Assembly (NCBI GenBank): GCA_020342235.1 | Contig: CP073219.1 | Span: 434,001 to 498,000, forward strand | Reading direction: 5' to 3' | Origin: Saccharomycopsis phalli | Taxonomy: Eukaryota; Ascomycota; Saccharomycetes; Ascoideales; Saccharomycopsidaceae | Length of the DNA: 64,000 nt | Shown here: positions 9,673 through 21,037 of the stretch, piece by piece | Layout of the letters: every line of letters starts with the position of its first letter | Position numbering within the stretch: position 1 is the first letter of the stretch | Made by a program: the position numbers and the translations under genes | Notes under the pieces: model-generated | Seen by the model: the letters and a program-made list of their open reading frames with translations, nothing else | Told to the model about the DNA's origin: nothing | Database searches by the model: none

Positions 9673-11132
9673 CTATGCGAGATTCATTGCTTTTAAGAGA
9701 GCAGATCTCGCATCACAGGGGTCGATTTGATCTTCAGATGTTTCGTAACCGTCATCATTGGACTCAAAACACCCTGGAAAATAATCGAAAGTCCGGCAAA
9801 GCTCTTCAGGGAAATCATATGGGTGATTCTCGGGATAGATTAAGTTGTCAATCAACCCTTCATCATTCATGTACTGAGCGTTATCAAATGGTCTTTTAAG
9901 AATCACCAGAGGCAGGAAATCTTTTTCATTAGAGATAATTTCCATTATTTTCTGTTCTTCGTGTTTATTAATCATTGGAGAAGAATTCATCATCATATTA
10001 TTATCATAATCTTCAAACATGTTATGCAGTGGTAGTTGGCGCAGTGTCTTTCTGGATGACACCACTGGAGAAGTCATAGAAAGTATTGCACGGCCATCAG
10101 CATCAACAACAAGTCCCACATCTTGATTACCCCCTCTTCTAATAGGAGAACTGCGTCCACGTCTATTGTTTAGTGAAAAATCGTCGTCATCATCACTAGA
10201 AGAGAATTCCAAGTTAGTGATAGATACAGGTGGCAACAATGGCTTTGTAGTTCTGGATTTCTTGGGATTAGGTTCTTCTTCACTACTGTCATCATCACTG
10301 TCAAAGAATTTAATTTCTTGACTGATTTCAGGCTTTATCACCATTGGTTTGACTGAGAGCTTTAGGAGATTTTCGTCTCCATTTGAATGCGAACCAATAC
10401 TACCAGCTGTTCGTTGCTGGCCACTTACTGATTCAGGTGTCTTTAGATAATAGCCGTGATATACAGGCGACGACTGCATGACAGAGGAGAAGTTAAACGA
10501 CGCGTTCACTACTTGGCTCTTTGAAATAGGAGATGATAGAGACTCATTATTTCGCAAAACCCCTCCGTTGGAGGCAGAAGCAAATACTGGCGACGATAAT
10601 AAATTATTTGGGTCAACAAGAAAGCTATTGTTGTTGTTGTCAGGCTTCAGGGAATGCTCGATTGGCGTACTATTTAATATATTGCTTCTCTTTATGAATG
10701 ATGATGCACCAAACTGAGGTATTTTGGGCATCATCAGCTTTTTTCGAGTCTTTTGGATGGAGTTCTTTTGCACAGCAAAGAGCTTTTTCGTGACTGGGGT
10801 AAGTTGACGCTTCTGATAACCGCCCGATTTTGTAGGAGTGGAATCATCAAGGCTAACTTGGCATTTATTTAAGGGTGATACTTTCATCATTGGTGACTTA
10901 TAATTGGGTGTGCCTGCTTTAAGAGAGGCTGCTGATATGGCAGCAGGAATTGCCGACGTAGTAGATTTGGATGGCCTTCCCCTCCGCCGCCTCTTCAAAG
11001 GAGACTCCTGTTGCTCAAGAGTAGCATTGGATGATACCAGAAACTCTGATGGCATACTCACAGTTAGTAAAAAATGTCGAATAATCGATAAACATACTTC
11101 AATTCTATTTCATTTAATATCTGAGATCTCAT
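9673..11132 (-). CDS. AT-hook nuclear protein, unknown function
   Basis: The long exon codes for about 460 residues from ATG 11055. Near the N-terminus SPLKRRRRGRPSKST carries an AT-hook core (RGRP) that binds minor grooves of AT-rich DNA. The rest is Ser/Asn-rich with many SP/TP sites (TPVTKK, SSPVF, SSPIRR), acidic runs (FFDSDDDSSEEEP, SSSDDDDD) and a distinctive VVDADGRAILSMTSP block. This suggests a cyclin-dependent-kinase-regulated chromatin or transcription protein. A likely 5' exon at 11098-11132 (MRSQILNEIEL) joins in frame through a 41-nt intron (11057-11097): donor GTATGT, branch TACTAAC at 11063-11069, acceptor TGTGAG. The GAG acceptor makes this model tentative. Two MluI cell-cycle boxes lie about 590 bp upstream. 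Confidence 0.7.
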
Positions 11133-13933
11133 AGGACAAGGAGTAATGATGTGTTCTTTGGGCGATAACTCTAGAAAGAAAGAATAAAAACAACAATCTA
11201 GCTTCTAGAAATTGAAGCCAGAACAAGATTCTGCAATGATTGACCAAATTTATTAATCACACCAGTGTAGACAACAAATGGTGTAATCTAAAGCTAGAGT
11301 TCCACTTTAATGGCAGAACTTTGATACTTTATTCTAAATATCTGTCAGTTAATAAAATCAGAACTCTGAGAACCCTTGTGGTATTTCGAATGCCCAAGTT
11401 TCCTAGTTAGCAAACAAAGACAGGAGTAACCAGTGATGAACAATTGCCAGGATATATCGAAATTCACTGGGCACTTGAGAATCTACATGCAGGTGTCTTA
11501 CATTATTGTGCACTTACCTCTATCAATCAAAGAAAAAATAATTCACTCTTTGAATGCATAAAAAGTTGGTGGGGAAACCGAGGAGCTAGTCAAAGAGCTG
11601 ATAATATTCAATAAATATAAAAACATATGAATTGTAGCAATTATATAATTTAGAATGTGTTTTTAGATTTTAATTTTCGAGAGAATCGGTGGAGCAGTCG
11701 ACTTACATGTTTTTCGCCGACGCGTAATTTTCAACGCGTTTGTTTACCAACAAGCAATTTGTCACCTAGTACTCTAGGCAGAATTGCCTGGATTACTCGC
11801 ATAACACTGCAACAATACCTTGTGGAAGTAGGTCTACACAGTAGTTGGAGGTACGCAGTGCAAACTTAATTGAGAATACAATATATTACTTGGGGCTCTA
11901 TACTAAGAATACTATTTGATTTAGAATAGATATGAAAGTCTGCCTGTGATATGTTTCATTATCTGTATATTGATTGAGCCTGTGAATAGCGGGCATATTC
12001 TTGTACGTGTCTATGAAACATTTTAGTTCATCTGCCTACAGATTAGCTTACGTAGTTTTCTACCGTTTAAACTGAGTTGGAAAATATCACGTAAGTTGCT
12101 ATACCTCTTACAGACATGGCATAGTCTAGCAGAATGCAAACGACAATTGTCAATCAATTGTGGTAATTACGCTACAGTATAGCCACATATTTATTAAAAC
12201 ATGTACTTGATGTATGTACTAAATCACGACAGTACAGTCAAGTTTCAAGTCTATTAACTGAATAGATATTCATATTTTATTAAATGGACAAAATGTCTTG
12301 CCGAGCCGGTTTCGTCATGGTGGGGTGTGCCCTTTGACTTGAACAAGTTTAATTGGGCAGGTGCTATATTGCCAAGCCCATTGAATAAGTTTTGGAGGCT
12401 ATGAAGTAACATTGGCCACTAGGCCAGCTCACTTAGAAATTCACGCTAATAGCATCTGTTAGTTAATACTCTCAATTTTCAATCGCTGATTTATTCAGAT
12501 CGTGTTCAATGTTTGCTTGATGTGCTGGACAAGCCGACTTATCCTTATTAGACGATGGAGCATTACCCTGGGTATTACACGGTGCAGCTGCAACATCCTT
12601 ACCATGAAACCGAGTTACAAAAAAAGAAGTCGATTGTTCGCTGATGCTTTTTTATTTGTAACTTCTTTCGTTTCTCCACCAATATTAGTTACTAATGAGT
12701 CTTCATGATGCATGCATGCCGTATCCGATATGATCTTCGATCCGAGTTATACTATAGTCATCCTAGCTGTATTGATAATCAGATGCTATTATTTTGAGAA
12801 ATAACAAAGCATCACAATAATCAGGCAGGAAATAAAGTTCCTTAATTCAACGGACTTGGGATATCAATATTGACGCTATATCGCTTATCGCTTATTGCGA
12901 AAGGTGTCACTTCTCTCCCCCACTCAACAGGTGTTATCAAGTAACTTGCGCAGATATTCTACTTTGATCTTGTCAATCAGCAGGATAATTGGTTCATGGG
13001 TATTTGCAGAATGCACTATCACGTTTACGCAAATGATCCTGTATCTTATGCTATTTACAGTAGTCTGGCGTTTTGGGCGATTGATATAGTGGATTATCGC
13101 TATACTTGCAATTGAGCCTATATATCCCTGTTTCGGGGATCATCAGGGTATTCTTATAGTTTATTCTTCCAGACCGAATGTATCATTGGACTATTGTGTT
13201 GAGCGTATTTACAATATTGTTCACATAGTGATCTACAATTGCACTGTGATTCGGACAGTACATTAGATGCCAGGCTATGGGGATTATATAACCTCATTGA
13301 AATGTATAGCGGTGTCATATTCCAGAATATAACAAGGGCGTACAGGACGTTGATCTTTGGAATACTGTCAGGCAATATATGAGTCATGTCAACTCCTTCA
13401 ACTACAACCGTGGTAAAGAAGCCTGTGTTTACCCGCTATTTATTGACTCCAAATAACTGGTCTATACCCCTGTTCTGTTTTTGCTTTGGCCTTCTCAAAG
13501 GAAATATACTCATTCTGAGGATAGACAACTGCATGTCACTATATATAAAGAAATATTGACCAAATGAACGTTCTGCGGCAAATTGAATCACTATCTATCA
13601 ATCACCCGGTAGCCAACCAACGCAGTATATCATCATCTCAAAAACGATATACTTGAACCAGTGTTTTCGTGCGATTTTCTTCTCAGGTATGGTCAAATGG
13701 ATAGCCTTTCATGACACTCAAACCTTTCCCTCTAAGTGCGTCGTTAATACCTATCCATGTCTTTCAGGATCCCTGGTGATTGTTATCTATTTTATAAATA
13801 AGGTCTTTATGAGCGATTATTATAATTCATACATATACGTATAATTAACTATTGGTTGACCTAAACTAAACATAAACAAAAAATACGGACCAATTCTAAA
13901 TATTAAATATTAATAAATGTACTTTTGATGGAA
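11133..13933. other. 2.8-kb region without a supported gene
   Basis: This is upstream of the AT-hook gene and downstream of the GRAM-domain gene, both on the minus strand. Only scattered short reading frames of fewer than 80 codons occur, none with conserved-looking content. No tRNA, LTR or rRNA piece was recognised. It may be an extended promoter, a non-coding RNA locus or the remains of a lost gene. Confidence 0.45.
11720..11739. promoter_or_regulatory. pair of MCB-like ACGCGT elements
   Basis: Two perfect ACGCGT hexamers (11720-11725 and 11734-11739) stand 14 bp apart in otherwise AT-rich DNA. In yeasts, paired MluI cell-cycle boxes bind MBF (Mbp1/Swi6) and drive G1/S transcription. They lie about 590 bp upstream of the likely start of the AT-hook gene, rather far for a classic promoter. 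Confidence 0.45.
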
Positions 13934-16720
13934 CTAAGAAAAAAGCTTTTTGAGATTCATGTCAGAAATATTACTCTTTAAAGTATGCACTTTAGACAGA
14001 TCTGGCCTGACAGATCTGTCTGACTTCTTAAGCCTTACCGACTTTTCCATTCCTAATTTTTCTTGTCTTTTTAACATCTTCCGCTGCTTAAGCGCGTTGT
14101 ACTTCATTCTGTTATTAATAATGTCCGAGTAAGGATTCTCAGGGTCATAGTAATATAAAGAATTATCAAGGGAAGGAGCAGAGCTAACAGAAGAAGCAGC
14201 TCTTTGATGAAACAAGCTGTCCAATGAAATAGTGACTCTTTTACCATTAGTATTGTTATTGTCGTTCATGTCAATGCTGTTAATGTTAATGCTGTCATTA
14301 TTGCCGTCATTATTGCTATTGTTACTAATACCGCTAGCGCTATTATCGTTATTAGTGGTTTCAGCACTTTTCTTATCGTTTCTTTCAACTGCTGCAGCGT
14401 TAGAAGTATCAATATTAGCTGGGGCAACTTTGTGTCTGAGTTTATGGAGGTTTTCGTTAAACTGATTGTTGATAGCCAGGAATGTAGTTTTGATCTTTTT
14501 TGGTTCTGGGGTTGTCTCTTTTATCGAGTCAAGTAAATTTTTCATACTGAGATTGGAGGCGTGTCCCATTGATTTTTGGAGTTGTGGAGTGGAGGTATTC
14601 TTCTTAACAGTCTTTGGGTCAGTGTTAAGAATATTCAATTTTTTGAAACTTTTCTTTGTAGAGGAGGGATGTTTATGGCCGTTTAAATTAGTACTGGCAT
14701 TTGCACTGTTAAGCTTCTTATGTGATAGGTAGGCAGAATGTGATTGATCAACCGCATTTTCCAAGAATTTATTGTTGTTCAAAACAAAGTCTGAATTATT
14801 GATTCCATGCTTGAATTGCTTTCTAGGAGGTTGATTAACGGACGGAATTCTATCTTGGGAATCAGAAGAAGGCAGTGTGGTATTGGCAGGCAATGTACTA
14901 GAAACAGTTGGATCTTTACTGCCACTACCCATGTTCATAGCACAAGATACCTCGGTTAAATATTCTGAATGGGCGCTGCTTTGAACGGGAGTCTTTGGCC
15001 CCGTGCTATTGCATTGAATAGAAACCGGCGACTCAGCTGATTTGTTAGGAAAGGAGGCCGTAGAAATCGACGAATCAATAATATCAGAATGACTTATTAG
15101 GGAGTCCATCAGAATATTACGAACCTCTCCTAGTTCAAAATTCGTCAAATGAGTTAATTCTAGTCTTCCTGAATAACCTCCTATTGCTGGCAAATTATTT
15201 GATTGCGAAATATTAGGCCTAACCAGATTATAATTATCAGGACGCTCACTTGGAGAGATTGGAGAACTTATAGTACTTGGCGAAAGTGGTTGGCTGTGCG
15301 TTTTTTCGTCAGAGGTTTCACTAAAAGTATCCATTTGATCATTATCCTGTCCCAAGAATCTTGTAATTCTCGAATAGCCCTCCGCTGTAAAGAAATCTTC
15401 AATAACTCCCGTGTTCGTTGCCTCATCAGTCCTTGGTGACATATTAATCTCAGTAGACTCACTAGATATCCCTTCTGCGATATGCCTCTGATCGTCAATA
15501 TTTGTATCAGCGTCAACTGCAAGTAAGTCATGAATGTTTCCAATAGAATGATTTGTGGCCAAATGTCCGCGTCTGGCAGGATTTGTTGTGTTGTTAGTCA
15601 ACGGCTGCTCTTGGTCTATTTCATCGTTCAATCGCAAAGTGCTGGCGTCTAGGATGGTGGTCGAAGCAAACAGTTGTGTGAACGTATTACTGACCCTGTT
15701 ATCTGTGATGGAAATATTGCTTACTCGCTCAGAAGACATTTCACCTTGATTGTGTAAATTGTCATAAATGACTTGCACAATATCATCGATATTTCTCTCA
15801 GAATACCTCAAGGCATTTTCAGCTAAGAATTTGTAATAATAATTTCCAAATTGTAAGTCCGAGTCTTCACGATCCAAAAACAAAAATGGACGGAACTCGC
15901 TGTTCAAGGCACTGTCATAATAATAATCAAATGCGTTTCCTGGATGGCTGTGGAGATTTTGCAAAGTCTCCAAATACTCACTATCACGAATGACAATTTG
16001 GTTTAAAAGCCCTTGTTGCTTAAAAAAATATCCTACTGATTTCTCGCTCTCCTCATAGCTTGGTAAGTGGTTGTTGCCAGTATTTTCATCGCAGTTGATG
16101 AAGTTGTTCATGCCATTAATATTTTGTAATTTAGGATCCAACTGATGATAAAACAATTCGTAGCCAGTATCCAAAGTATTAATAGTATCATAGTTATATT
16201 CATTAGTGGTTTTGAACACATTGCTAATCATCGGCAAATTCTTACCAACGCTGCTGGCATATCTGATAGCACTAATCAATGACGCAATGTCTATAATTCT
16301 CTTTTTTGACTTTGACTTGATTTCCAAATCACTAAACCTAATGTTGAAATTACTCGTCAACAAATGAAAGTTAATGAGAACCGAGTACGAATTATTGCTC
16401 TGATACTTTTCAATGTGGCATTTTTCAATCTGATTGATTGGTAATGAGAAGCAATATGGCAATTTAAAGTTATTAATGCTTTTTGAAAACGGCACAAAGA
16501 TTAATCTTAAGGTTGTTAAGTACACCAAGCAATATTGATAAGTGTCAACATCGTTGTCCTCATGATAAAACTCGAAGATATTCTCCAACAGAATAGATAG
16601 ACTGCGGACCCCAAAGTCAGGTTTCAAGAGACACTTTCGAATAGGAGTAAGCTTCAATATAAGTTCATTAGGAAATAGTATAGGTTTGGGGATATTGATT
16701 TCCAATGATTGAGATATCAT
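13934..16720 (-). CDS. GRAM/PH-like N-terminal, Asn/Ser-rich protein
   Basis: 928 residues. The first 150 residues contain a GRAM/PH-like pattern: YCLVYLTTLRLIFVPFSKS followed by FKLPYCFSLPINQIEKC, as in lipid-binding GRAM folds, where a strand with LTTxRLIF precedes a LPxxxI strand. A conserved-looking block near residues 230-330 includes YYFKQQG and a Tyr-rich acidic segment. The remainder is low complexity, with Asn/Ser-rich and poly-Asn tracts (residues about 790-830) and a basic C-terminus (LKQRKMLKRQEKLG, VRLKKSDRSVRPD). No catalytic motif was found. A peripheral membrane or signalling adaptor is a guess. Confidence 0.7.
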   Translation of the reverse strand: MISQSLEINIPKPILFPNELILKLTPIRKCLLKPDFGVRSLSILLENIFEFYHEDNDVDTYQYCLVYLTTLRLIFVPFSKSINNFKLPYCFSLPINQIEKCHIEKYQSNNSYSVLINFHLLTSNFNIRFSDLEIKSKSKKRIIDIASLISAIRYASSVGKNLPMISNVFKTTNEYNYDTINTLDTGYELFYHQLDPKLQNINGMNNFINCDENTGNNHLPSYEESEKSVGYFFKQQGLLNQIVIRDSEYLETLQNLHSHPGNAFDYYYDSALNSEFRPFLFLDREDSDLQFGNYYYKFLAENALRYSERNIDDIVQVIYDNLHNQGEMSSERVSNISITDNRVSNTFTQLFASTTILDASTLRLNDEIDQEQPLTNNTTNPARRGHLATNHSIGNIHDLLAVDADTNIDDQRHIAEGISSESTEINMSPRTDEATNTGVIEDFFTAEGYSRITRFLGQDNDQMDTFSETSDEKTHSQPLSPSTISSPISPSERPDNYNLVRPNISQSNNLPAIGGYSGRLELTHLTNFELGEVRNILMDSLISHSDIIDSSISTASFPNKSAESPVSIQCNSTGPKTPVQSSAHSEYLTEVSCAMNMGSGSKDPTVSSTLPANTTLPSSDSQDRIPSVNQPPRKQFKHGINNSDFVLNNNKFLENAVDQSHSAYLSHKKLNSANASTNLNGHKHPSSTKKSFKKLNILNTDPKTVKKNTSTPQLQKSMGHASNLSMKNLLDSIKETTPEPKKIKTTFLAINNQFNENLHKLRHKVAPANIDTSNAAAVERNDKKSAETTNNDNSASGISNNSNNDGNNDSININSIDMNDNNNTNGKRVTISLDSLFHQRAASSVSSAPSLDNSLYYYDPENPYSDIINNRMKYNALKQRKMLKRQEKLGMEKSVRLKKSDRSVRPDLSKVHTLKSNISDMNLKKLFS

Positions 16721-17184
16721 TAGTTCAGGAAGAATAATTAATCATATAATGTCAAGTAAGCACTGATACCAGATTTCCTTAATTCTGTGAGTCCTAAAAA
16801 TATGAATATTTATTAAACCTTCTTTTCCACTTTTTTTCACTTGATGCTACTTTAGTTATGCGACTGTTTGTTCGCTCTCCAATTGTTCCTTTGTGCTTGA
16901 AAAGTAGCCAAATAAATATTTATGCCCTGACCAAAATACTAGAAAATTCGCTTAATTGAGCAAGACACAGCAACAGGTGAGTTTGAAAAGAAGGGGTCGC
17001 AAGCGCGTTCGCGGCCGCTTAGCAATTTGTTAGTTTTGCCGTATCCCTTTGTTAGGAGTATACGACTAAACAATGAGCGAGTCTGTGGAATATACCTCCA
17101 GCATGAGTGATAAATTAAAGTTGTTTGCCCAAATAGCCAATAATTACAATCATAAATATATAAAAACGATAGATTCCTGGATAA
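16721..17184. other. intergenic, upstream of the GRAM gene
   Basis: A 464-bp gap. It includes a small GC-rich island with a GCGGCCGC octamer near 17010. No reading frame or RNA gene is supported. Confidence 0.4.
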
Positions 17185-17385
17185 TTATATATGTGGCCAG
17201 GATAATTTATTAAAGTCAAGATTCTCCCAAAATCTCACATAACCTTCCATTGTGTAAAAGCGGCATGTAGGACAAGCCTCCAAGTGTCCACATTCCCTAA
17301 TTATCCGTTCCGGGATTGAACATGGACATACTTTCCGCCCGGCTTCTCCGGCCGCACGACAGAATTTCAGTCTTGTCAACAACAT
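17185..17385 (-). CDS. small Cys-rich reading frame just 3' of IES6, doubtful
   Basis: 66 codons with an ATG start. The middle has VCPCSIPERIIRECGHLEACPTCRFY, with spacing C-x-C-x9-C-x5-C-x2-C plus a His, which could bind zinc. The frame is fairly GC-rich for this genome. It begins only 13 bp after the IES6 stop on the same strand, leaving no room for its own promoter unless one lies inside IES6. It could be a genuine small gene, part of a dicistronic transcript, or chance in the IES6 3' UTR. I do not recognise a family. Confidence 0.33.
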   Translation of the reverse strand: MLLTRLKFCRAAGEAGRKVCPCSIPERIIRECGHLEACPTCRFYTMEGYVRFWENLDFNKLSWPHI

Positions 17386-17398
17386 TACTTCTCGTTAC

Positions 17399-17767
17399 TT
17401 ATTTCAAAATAACATTTGCATTTCTCAATTCTAAATATTGCTGATCCACCCCTTGACTCATGTGCTTTATGATATCATAAATCTCAGAATTATAGAACCG
17501 TAAACCATTACTAGGCACTTTATAAGACCCTTTCAATCCTGTAATATCACAATAATGCTTCTTTGGTTTCAATGAGGGATATGCTTCTACCGAGAAATAA
17601 TTCACCGAGTCCACTGGCAAATTCATACTGTTAATCCGCTTCTGCTCATCACTCAATAGTTGTCGGCATGGCTTGTGTCTTCGTGCTGGCATTTTCCAAT
17701 CAGGATTCTTAAACTTAAATGGCCTTTCAGTTGCCGCTTCGACAAGATCTTCTGGTGAAATTGGCAT
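17399..17767 (-). CDS. IES6: INO80 complex subunit Ies6 (YL1_C domain)
   Basis: 122 residues. The conserved core is plain: PFKFKNPDWKMPARRHKPCRQLLSDEQKR at the N-terminus and the YL1_C domain HYCDITGLKGSYKVPSNGLRFYNSEIYDII at about residues 71-100, ending in YLELRNANVILK. Ies6 pairs with Arp5 in the INO80 chromatin remodeller and is needed for nucleosome sliding. The protein is shorter than the baker's yeast form, lacking only a variable N-terminal tail. It is divergently transcribed from the FN3 gene, with only 71 bp between the two start codons. Confidence 0.92.
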   Translation of the reverse strand: MPISPEDLVEAATERPFKFKNPDWKMPARRHKPCRQLLSDEQKRINSMNLPVDSVNYFSVEAYPSLKPKKHYCDITGLKGSYKVPSNGLRFYNSEIYDIIKHMSQGVDQQYLELRNANVILK

Positions 17768-17838
17768 CGCAATGTGGTTGGTTTATTATGGCATTTGCAA
17801 TTTTCAAACCTTTGCCAACCACGTGAACCCTTTTGCAA

Positions 17839-20800
17839 ATGTATGTATATCCATTTATCCTCGGATGCTGTGTACCTATGATTGGGTATAGCTTATTTTT
17901 GTTTGCCGCAATCCTTTGGATATCTCGTCGGTTATTCTTGGTGTTCAAAGCTCCTATAGAGGATTTGGTCCAATTATTAAACATCAATGTTCCGAAGGTG
18001 CCAATCGTCATTGTCACAGAAATTTCTTCCACGAGGCTCAAGTTCCACTGGGAGCCAACGCTAGAGAAGGGCACTGGAAACCATTACCGTATTTATTTGA
18101 ATGGTAATGAAGGTATGCTTTAAATTATTTATTCTTTTCTACCAGTACTAACTTTTAAGTGGGGATAGCCGATTACAGTCAGGTGTATTGTGCAATTGAG
18201 CACTTGCAACCCGAGTCTTACTATCACTTAGACGTCATAGCAGTTTATGGCACAGAGTTCAAATCAAAGAGTTGCACAGTATACTTCAAGACCATTAAAT
18301 CTAATCCTGTGGGCTTGACACACGAAAATCCTCACAATATAGTGAAGTTTCTCACCACAAATAATGAAGTGCAAGATAAAATTAGACATAAAAATATAGT
18401 AGGAGGTTTAAGATCCAGATCAAACACATTACTATTAAATCAGATGGAAGTAGTGGACCCGTTGCATACAGTTCGGAAATCAGCCGATGATTATGAATTG
18501 CAAATCATACAGAGAATTAAAGAAATCGACCACTTAAAGCAGATCTTAGAAAGCAGTCAAGAGGAGTTGAAGGCCATCACCGACCAACAAAATACGGTTG
18601 AGCACAACTTTCAGGAAAAAAGCAATCAACTTCACGATGACAGAGACCGTCAACGAGAAGTAAAGAAAAGCGGAGATAGAACTAGACAGCTGATTAAGGC
18701 CGAAGGAAAAGTTCTCGAGGAAAAAACCAAGTATTTGAAACGCGATTTGCAAAATATTGAAACACAGATATCGGAAATTGAGACTCGCATACTGTCCCGA
18801 ACTCTGGAGATGCGTAGCTGGGAAGATAAGTTAATGAAATATGAAAATCAGAGCGACCAGATTGAATCAGAGGCTAAGACGGGGATCGTAGAACTTCAGA
18901 AAAATATTGAAGCTATGCACCATGAGCAAGTAGAATTGGATAAGAAAGCCGTGTCTTTGGAGCTGAATTACAATACTGTAAATATTGAGAAACGCAATTT
19001 GGAAAAACTCAAGGATGAATTCTTGACTATTTTTAATAATTTGGGCGATAATTTTGAAGATGATGGCTCTTTGAAAGAAGCAGGTAAAAAAGCATTGGAT
19101 GTATTGATGAAAGTCGACCCAGAAGCTGGTTCGTTGATGAAAGCAGAAATTGAGATTGATGAAAAATCAGAAAAGCAATGGAAATTAGACCAGCTGAAGG
19201 AAGTTTCAAACTGTACTAATGCTTATAACAAGTTTCATGAGGTGAAAGCTAAACTAGAACAATTAACTGCTGAAAAATTGGAACAGACTCTTGATAACAT
19301 TAATAGAACTGCCAGTGATAGAGAAAAACAACAGCAATTACAGTTGGAGCAATTGCAGTTGCGCCAACAACAAGCGCAACATCAATTAGTGCACCAGAGA
19401 AGTCAAATCGACTTGTATCAACAGAATAGCAACACCAATTATTATAATGAAAATAACATGACATTGCAGGTTAATAATAACATAGATTCATATGAACCGT
19501 GGGTGGAGTTTCCATCTAGTGAACCTATTGATAATTCTAAAGTTATGAGCTTCTTACCAAAGAACTTGATTGAAAATGTTTTGAGTGATGGCTTACTTCA
19601 AGATATCAAGCAACTAAGACATAACTATCAAGAAGGTGAAGGTATTGATGATATTGACTCACCTTTGTCTTCTTCCGATGAGAATAAAATTGACACCAGT
19701 TTCCAGATCACTCCAGATAATTTGCCAGCCAATGAAAATACCCACTCAATTGCACAAGCATTATCTCCAAAGAGACTTTTTAATTTCAATAGAAAGCAAA
19801 ATAGTATTTCTTCTACTACAGGATTCAATTATGACTCTTTTGTTGAGAGTGGAACAGAAGTGGAGGCAGACAGCAAGGACATAGATCCTTTGGATATTCC
19901 AGATGATACTAAGCTAATAGGAAATTCAAGGAGTAAATTCTTTGGTGGGGCGAAAGGAAGCAAATTCTTTAATAAGAAGTCTACAGCAAATACAACTCAA
20001 TTGCCATTAATATCATTGACAGATGAAAATTCCATAAATTTTCCTTCAACATCCACTGATGCGAAGTTTTTCAATGAGTTTATGCCTCCAACAATGGGAC
20101 GAGGCAGAAGTGAAAGTGTCGCTAGTGGTAATCTGATTCCTCAATCCTTTCATACCGCCCATGCTAATTTCAATACTAGTGTGGTATGGGGACAATCCAA
20201 CCAATCTACTACCTCATTATTCTATAACAATAATAACTTAACTGGTCGCGCACCAAGCTTTGATAGTGACATGATCAGTGTTACTAACAGTATTTCGAAT
20301 AGTATTTCGAATAGCATTTCGAATAGTGCTTCCAACAGCGTGGCAAACAGCGTAACAAAAATACCTACTGATAATAAATCTGGTCCAGCGAGCAATAGTT
20401 GGTCCTTATTTCATATCAATAGAAATAACAACTTGAAATCTACTCCTCCTGAGCTGCCTCTCTCAACTTCCATTGATGCAGATATAATTACGCCCAAAGG
20501 TCGAATACCTTTTTTTAGATTGAACAAGGATAAGGAAAAAGCGGCAAATTCGCCCTTGTCAATTACTACTACTACTTCTGAAAGCGTGATTCCGGATTTG
20601 TCGTCACCCTCAACCCAAGGCAAAAAACGAAAGAGCATTTTTTCATTTACCAAAGCTAGACCTGACAGCCCAGAGGTTAGCATTATACCTACAAACAAAG
20701 GGTCCAACTCTTCTTTAACCAATAGTAGTACCAATAGATCAAATGAGGATTTGCTTGATGATGAAGTGGTACCAATAGTAGCGACGGAAAAGTCCAGCAA

Positions 20801-20918
20801 AGCCTCAAAATTAATTCCGAAGTCAATGAGAGGATTAGGGATAACCAGAAGAAGTTCCACTACCACTACCGTTTCGCTAGCTGGTAGTGGTAGCAAGAGT
20901 ACTACTGAATCAACGTGA
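17839..20918 (+). CDS. membrane-anchored FN3 and coiled-coil protein
   Basis: Two exons, 17839-18112 and 18160-20918, encode 1010 residues. The 47-nt intron has donor GTATGC, branch TACTAAC (18146-18152) and acceptor TTTTAAG; the only upstream CAG would give a stop, so AAG must be used. The protein starts at ATG 17839 with a transmembrane segment (residues about 5-27), then a fibronectin type III-like domain (about 45-135, with the join inside it), a long coiled coil (about 190-430) and a Gln-, then Ser/Asn-rich tail with SP sites. A short tandem repeat of ISNS lies late in the tail. It may correspond to the poorly known Nnf2 of baker's yeast, but that is weak. The tail probably faces the cytosol. 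Confidence 0.8.
20286..20357 (+). repeat. 12-bp coding repeat (ISNS/ASNS/VANS)
   Basis: Six tandem 12-nt units of the type AAYAGYATTTCG inside the FN3 gene encode NSIS-like tetrapeptides; the last two units have drifted. The first three are nearly identical, so this is a recent in-frame expansion. Confidence 0.8.
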
Positions 20919-21037
20919 TAGCCTAGTTTTCAAGTTGGCATGTTTCGTGGATCATACGGTTCCGTTACAGTATCATATGTATATAATACACCAAACTACA
21001 TAGCATCGTTAACTGTATTTGCAATAAATGTTAATTA

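Noticed and set aside
11511-11517. GGTAAGT donor-like sequence for a long 5' UTR intron of the AT-hook gene
   Set aside because: The preceding short frame stops before it, and the 41-nt intron at 11057-11097 gives an in-frame coding exon, so the longer intron is not needed.
12614-12662. Inverted A/T-rich repeat GTTACAAA...TTTGTAAC
   Set aside because: Short, imperfect and easily formed in AT-rich DNA; no link to a transcript end could be shown.
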